Source: Arcobacter roscoffensis
GTDB lineage: Bacteria > Campylobacterota > Campylobacteria > Campylobacterales > Arcobacteraceae
NCBI RefSeq assembly: GCF_024267655.1
Contig: NZ_CP100595.1
Coordinates: 2,666,001 to 2,730,000, forward strand
Length of the DNA: 64,000 bases
Reading direction: 5' to 3'
Part shown: positions 60,871-64,000 of the stretch, piece after piece
How the letters are laid out: each line of letters begins with the position of its first letter
Numbering within the stretch: position 1 is the first letter of the stretch
The notes under the pieces: generated by a model
The model's input: only the letters and a program-made list of their open reading frames with translations
Databases searched by the model: none
What the model was told of the DNA's origin: nothing
Position numbers and translations under genes: made by a program

Positions 60871-60898
60871 AAAAAAGCTTGACACAATGCCAAGCTTT
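60871..60898 (-). terminator. Rho-independent terminator of the recQ-thyA-folA operon
   Basis: On the minus strand an 11-bp stem (AAAGCTTGGCA with TGTCAAGCTTT, one G-U pair) and a TTG loop are followed by a T run, a few bases past the folA stop. Confidence 0.85.
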
Positions 60899-60901
60899 AG
60901 A

Positions 60902-61408
60902 TTAATCTTTTTTTACCCATACCTTGAAGTTCCAAGCAGGAGAGATAATATCTCCCTTTTCATTTTTTATAGCTTCATACTCTCTTTGTTCTTGTAAATC
61001 CCATGTCGAAAAGTCTATTTCTTTAAGATAAGCATCTGCTTCTCCCTCAAAATCCACCTCAGATAAATACATCTTATCCACATAGTCAAATAGTGATTCA
61101 TATATATTTGCTCCACCTATGATAAACAGCTCTTCTTCACCTGATTCTCTTGCTTTATCGAAGGCTTCTTGCACATTGTTAAAAGTGTGAACACCCTCAT
61201 GAGAAAAATCCCCTCTTGTTAAAACAAGTGAAGTTCTATTTGGAAGTGGTTTTCCAATACTTTCAAAAGTCTTTCTTCCCATTAAGATATGATGACCTGA
61301 TGTGATAGCTTTAAAGTTTTTAAAATCTTCACTTATATGCCATAACATTTGATTATCAAGACCAATTTCCCAGTTTTTACCATATGCTACAATCATTGAA
61401 ATTTTCAT
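60902..61408 (-). CDS. folA: Dihydrofolate reductase
   Basis: The 168-residue protein has all DHFR landmarks: 'ISMIVAYGKNWEIGLDNQMLWHISEDFKNF' (Met20-loop region and the active-site acidic residue, here E27 in ISEDFKNF), 'ILMGRKTFESIGKPLPNRTSLVLTR' for NADPH, and 'ELFIIGGANIYE'. It regenerates tetrahydrofolate consumed by thymidylate synthase, encoded 9 bases upstream in the same operon. A terminator follows directly. Confidence 0.97.
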   Translation of the reverse strand: MKISMIVAYGKNWEIGLDNQMLWHISEDFKNFKAITSGHHILMGRKTFESIGKPLPNRTSLVLTRGDFSHEGVHTFNNVQEAFDKARESGEEELFIIGGANIYESLFDYVDKMYLSEVDFEGEADAYLKEIDFSTWDLQEQREYEAIKNEKGDIISPAWNFKVWVKKD

Positions 61409-61417
61409 CTTTTATCC

Positions 61418-62281
61418 TTATACTGCCATTACAGCTTTTATTGATTCGTGAGATTCATACCCAACTAGTTCAAAATCTTCCATTTTAAAATCTTCTATGT
61501 TTTTCACATCTGGATTAATTTTCATAGTTGGTTTCTCATAAGGCTCTCTACTTAACTGTAAGTTCACTTGTTCATAGTGATTAGAGTATATATGAGCATC
61601 CCCAAAAGTATGTACAAAATCCCCTACTTCTAAATCACAAACTTGTGCAATCATCATAGTAAGTAAAGCATAAGAAGCAATATTAAAAGGAACTCCTAAA
61701 AATACATCTGCACTTCTTTGGTATAACTGACAAGATAATTTTCCGTCTGCCACATAAAACTGGAAAAAAGTATGACATGGTGGTAAAGCCATTTTTTCTA
61801 ATTCACCTACATTCCAAGCTGATAGAATCATTCTTCTTGAATCAGGGTTTGTTTTGATTTGATTTATAAGTTCAGATAACTGGTCAATAGCTTTTCCATC
61901 AGTACCCATCCATGATCTCCATTGAGCACCATATACAGGTCCAAGCTCTTTAATAGTGTCAGTATTTACATATCCTAGGTCTTTACCTTGAGCATCTGCA
62001 TTTGCTGTCCATACTGTTTTTTTACCTATTAAGTTAGAAGCTTTATCTCCATAATGAATTTCAGCAAGTCTTCTCTCATCAGTACTACCCTCAATAAACC
62101 ATAAAAGCTCAGAAATAATTGCTTTTAAAAATGTCTTTTTTGTAGTTACAAGTGGGAAGCCCTCACTTAAATCAAATCTCATTTGATAACCAAATACAGA
62201 AGTAGTTCCTGTACCTGTTCTATCTTCTTTTTTAACACCCTTATCTAAAATATGTTGCAATAAATCTAAATACTGTTTCAA
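61418..62281 (-). CDS. thyA: Thymidylate synthase (ThyA)
   Basis: The 287-residue ThyA has '[20 protein letters not shown]', the catalytic cysteine in '[14 protein letters not shown]', '[20 protein letters not shown]', and '[15 protein letters not shown]'. It converts dUMP to dTMP using methylenetetrahydrofolate and yields dihydrofolate, the substrate of the DHFR encoded next. It has an insertion relative to the shortest ThyA proteins at about residues 85-110 ([18 protein letters not shown]). The start is TTG, overlapping the recQ stop as TTGA, with AAGGAAA upstream; there is no better ATG. Confidence 0.95.
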   Translation of the reverse strand: MKQYLDLLQHILDKGVKKEDRTGTGTTSVFGYQMRFDLSEGFPLVTTKKTFLKAIISELLWFIEGSTDERRLAEIHYGDKASNLIGKKTVWTANADAQGKDLGYVNTDTIKELGPVYGAQWRSWMGTDGKAIDQLSELINQIKTNPDSRRMILSAWNVGELEKMALPPCHTFFQFYVADGKLSCQLYQRSADVFLGVPFNIASYALLTMMIAQVCDLEVGDFVHTFGDAHIYSNHYEQVNLQLSREPYEKPTMKINPDVKNIEDFKMEDFELVGYESHESIKAVMAV

Positions 62282-64000
62282 TTACTTTCCTTCTTAAAAT
62301 ACTCATACAAATATAAGTATTGTCTTAGTTCTTTTAAACTTTCATACTGCAAACCTTGCTCTATCCATTGTTTTATTTCACTTGGAATTTTAATAGGCTC
62401 TAATAACTCTTGTTTTTTGTTTTGTGAAAGCTTTTTATGTTCGTATAATAGTGATAAATGGCTTAATATCGAACTAATCCCTAAATCACGAATTTGTGCT
62501 ATTTCTTCTAGTGTTTTTTCATTTTCAATTAACTCCAAAGTTTCCAAATAAGTCTTTGTTAACTTCTTTGAAGGAGCTTTATTTTCTATCTCTTCTTTGT
62601 TTTCTTCTTTTATTTTTTGACAAGCTTCTAAAAAAGCATTTCCATACTTTTCAAATCTTACTTTTCCAACTCCATTTATTTCAAGGAACTCTTCTTTTGT
62701 GATAGGAAGTTTTTGACTTAACTCTTTTAAAGTTTTATCCCCAAAAATCACATAAGCAGGAACTTCATTTTCATTTGCTATTTCTCTTCGCAGAGTTTTA
62801 AACTCCTCAAAAACCTTATCATCAAAGCTTAGTTCTAAGTCTTCCTCTTCTTGTTTTACTAAAAGTCCAAGCTTATCACTATCTATGAAAAGTTTCTCTT
62901 TTCCTTTTAGTATTTTCATACCCAAATCTGAAATTTTCAAAGCTCTAAACTCACCTAATTCTAAAGCTTGTATGTCTATAAGCTTATCACAAATAGCTAT
63001 CCATTCATTTTTACTTTTTTGTGATCCAATATTATAAACACTTAACTTATCATGACCAAACTCTAAAAGCTTTTGATTTTTTGAACCTCTTAAAACATCA
63101 ACTATGTGATTTATTCCAAATCTTTGTTCACATCTAAAAATAGCTGAGAGTAGTTTTTGAGCATCCACACTTACATCAACTTGTTCAACCTCGCCTTTTG
63201 TACAGTTATCACATAAAGTTTCACAACTAGGTATTTCATCTTCAAAATATGAAGCTATGATTTTATGCCTACAATTATTTGAAACACAATATCTATACAT
63301 AAACTCTAATTTTTCTAAAGATGTAGATTTATACCCATCATCAATAGCTTCTTCGATTTGTATTTTTCTTTTTACCTCATCAGCCTTTGAATAAAGTAAA
63401 TATACATAAGACATATCGCCATCTCTTCCTGCACGACCTATTTCTTGATAGTAATTTTCCAAAGTTTTAGGCATAGAAGTATGTACTACAAATCTAATAT
63501 TTGATTTATCAATTCCCATACCAAAAGCAATAGTAGCAACAACTATATCAACTCTTTCATATACAAAATCTTCAAAAACTCTATTTTTCACATCTACACT
63601 AAGTCCTGCATGATAAGCTGCTGCTTTATAGTTTTCATCACATAAAAACTTAGCAATACCCTCAGCCTCTTTTCTAGTAAAAGTATAGATTATTCCACAC
63701 ATTCCCCTATGAGTTTTTAGGAAATTTAATATTTGTCTTTTTCCATTTGAAACTCTTGGTTCTACTTTTATATCAAGATTATCTCTTTTTGTTTTTGCTC
63801 TAAAATGTTTTGGATTATTTAGTCTTAGACTATTTGCTATATCAGCTTCTACTTTTTTTGTAGCAGTTGCAGTAAATGCACATATAGAAGTATCAGGAAA
63901 AAACTGTTTTAATCTATCAAGATTTCTATACTCAGCTCTAAACTCATGTCCCCAAGCAGATACACAGTGAGCTTCATCTATTACGAAGTAGTTTATATTT
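62278..64000 (-). CDS. recQ: ATP-dependent DNA helicase RecQ (5' end outside window)
   Basis: The frame is open to the right edge of the window, so the N-terminal helicase motifs I and Ia are missing. Visible parts are the DEAH box in '[18 protein letters not shown]', motif III '[10 protein letters not shown]', the second RecA domain with '[15 protein letters not shown]', '[20 protein letters not shown]' and arginine-rich '[11 protein letters not shown]', the four-cysteine RecQ zinc domain ('[12 protein letters not shown]', 'CETLCDNC'), a winged-helix RQC region, and a C-terminal HRDC domain ('[22 protein letters not shown]'). RecQ unwinds DNA during recombination repair. About 574 codons are in the window. 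It leads the thyA-folA operon with a 4-base overlap. Confidence 0.95.
   Translation of the reverse strand, partial: NINYFVIDEAHCVSAWGHEFRAEYRNLDRLKQFFPDTSICAFTATATKKVEADIANSLRLNNPKHFRAKTKRDNLDIKVEPRVSNGKRQILNFLKTHRGMCGIIYTFTRKEAEGIAKFLCDENYKAAAYHAGLSVDVKNRVFEDFVYERVDIVVATIAFGMGIDKSNIRFVVHTSMPKTLENYYQEIGRAGRDGDMSYVYLLYSKADEVKRKIQIEEAIDDGYKSTSLEKLEFMYRYCVSNNCRHKIIASYFEDEIPSCETLCDNCTKGEVEQVDVSVDAQKLLSAIFRCEQRFGINHIVDVLRGSKNQKLLEFGHDKLSVYNIGSQKSKNEWIAICDKLIDIQALELGEFRALKISDLGMKILKGKEKLFIDSDKLGLLVKQEEEDLELSFDDKVFEEFKTLRREIANENEVPAYVIFGDKTLKELSQKLPITKEEFLEINGVGKVRFEKYGNAFLEACQKIKEENKEEIENKAPSKKLTKTYLETLELIENEKTLEEIAQIRDLGISSILSHLSLLYEHKKLSQNKKQELLEPIKIPSEIKQWIEQGLQYESLKELRQYLYLYEYFKKESN

Noticed and set aside
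62278-63702. RecQ beginning at the ATG at 63702 as a short complete gene
   Set aside because: The frame stays open to the window edge and encodes helicase motifs II and III upstream of that ATG, so the gene is cut by the window, not short.

Overview
The window is AT-rich bacterial chromosome with compact coding, frequent TTG/GTG starts, AAGGA-type ribosome sites and AT-rich hairpin terminators. Gene content fits a Campylobacterota bacterium close to Arcobacter (my inference): a tandem dynamin-like pair as in Campylobacter jejuni DLP1/DLP2, a NikZYXWV-like metal or peptide importer, a 7TM-DISM histidine kinase, and large secreted adhesins. I see no rRNA, tRNA, transposase, integrase or CRISPR array. 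Both ends cut genes: a dynamin-like GTPase on the left and RecQ on the right.

Layout. 1-3.6 kb: two dynamin-like GTPases; the second is broken by a one-base frameshift close to its end. 3.6-6.3 kb: GNAT acetyltransferase, YgjP-like metallopeptidase, NirA-type nitrite/sulfite reductase. 6.7-7.9 kb: a small cassette in which a 2-oxoglutarate/Fe(II) oxygenase lies between two related small proteins that I do not recognise. 7.9-13.5 kb: a GshB-like ATP-grasp enzyme, a periplasmic DsrE-like protein, a PhyH-type dioxygenase, Tex, and a membrane protein of unknown role. 13.5-19.4 kb: one long minus-strand run holding a polar amino-acid ABC importer (ATPase, two paralogous binding proteins, permease), MarC, LysE/ArgO exporter, a Nudt6-like Nudix hydrolase and RidA. 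19.6-21.6 kb: an EamA transporter and a glycosyltransferase.

21.7-37.2 kb is a surface block: histidine kinase, response regulator, a 3958-residue secreted protein built of NHL propeller arrays and Ig/cadherin-like repeats, a small lipoprotein and an outer-membrane barrel protein. It is bracketed by a nearly identical direct repeat of about 40 bp that includes a terminator hairpin, which suggests it was inserted between two convergent genes. A tandem 10-bp direct repeat upstream of the giant gene is a candidate site for the adjacent response regulator.

37.3-45.7 kb is the most unusual part: a divergent cluster of three related adenylating enzymes, one fused to a cyanophycin-synthetase-like ATP-grasp module, a GNAT-BKACE (DUF849) fusion, and a short-chain dehydrogenase. 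No carrier protein is present. I read it as an undescribed small-molecule (amide or peptide-like) pathway; its product is unknown. 45.7-54.2 kb is a two-partner secretion pair (TpsA exoprotein and TpsB transporter).

54.3-59.9 kb holds a methyltransferase divergent from an oligopeptide/nickel-type ABC importer, with a perfect palindrome between them. 59.9-64 kb holds a D-2-hydroxyacid dehydrogenase with an upstream palindrome, then recQ-thyA-folA as an apparent operon.
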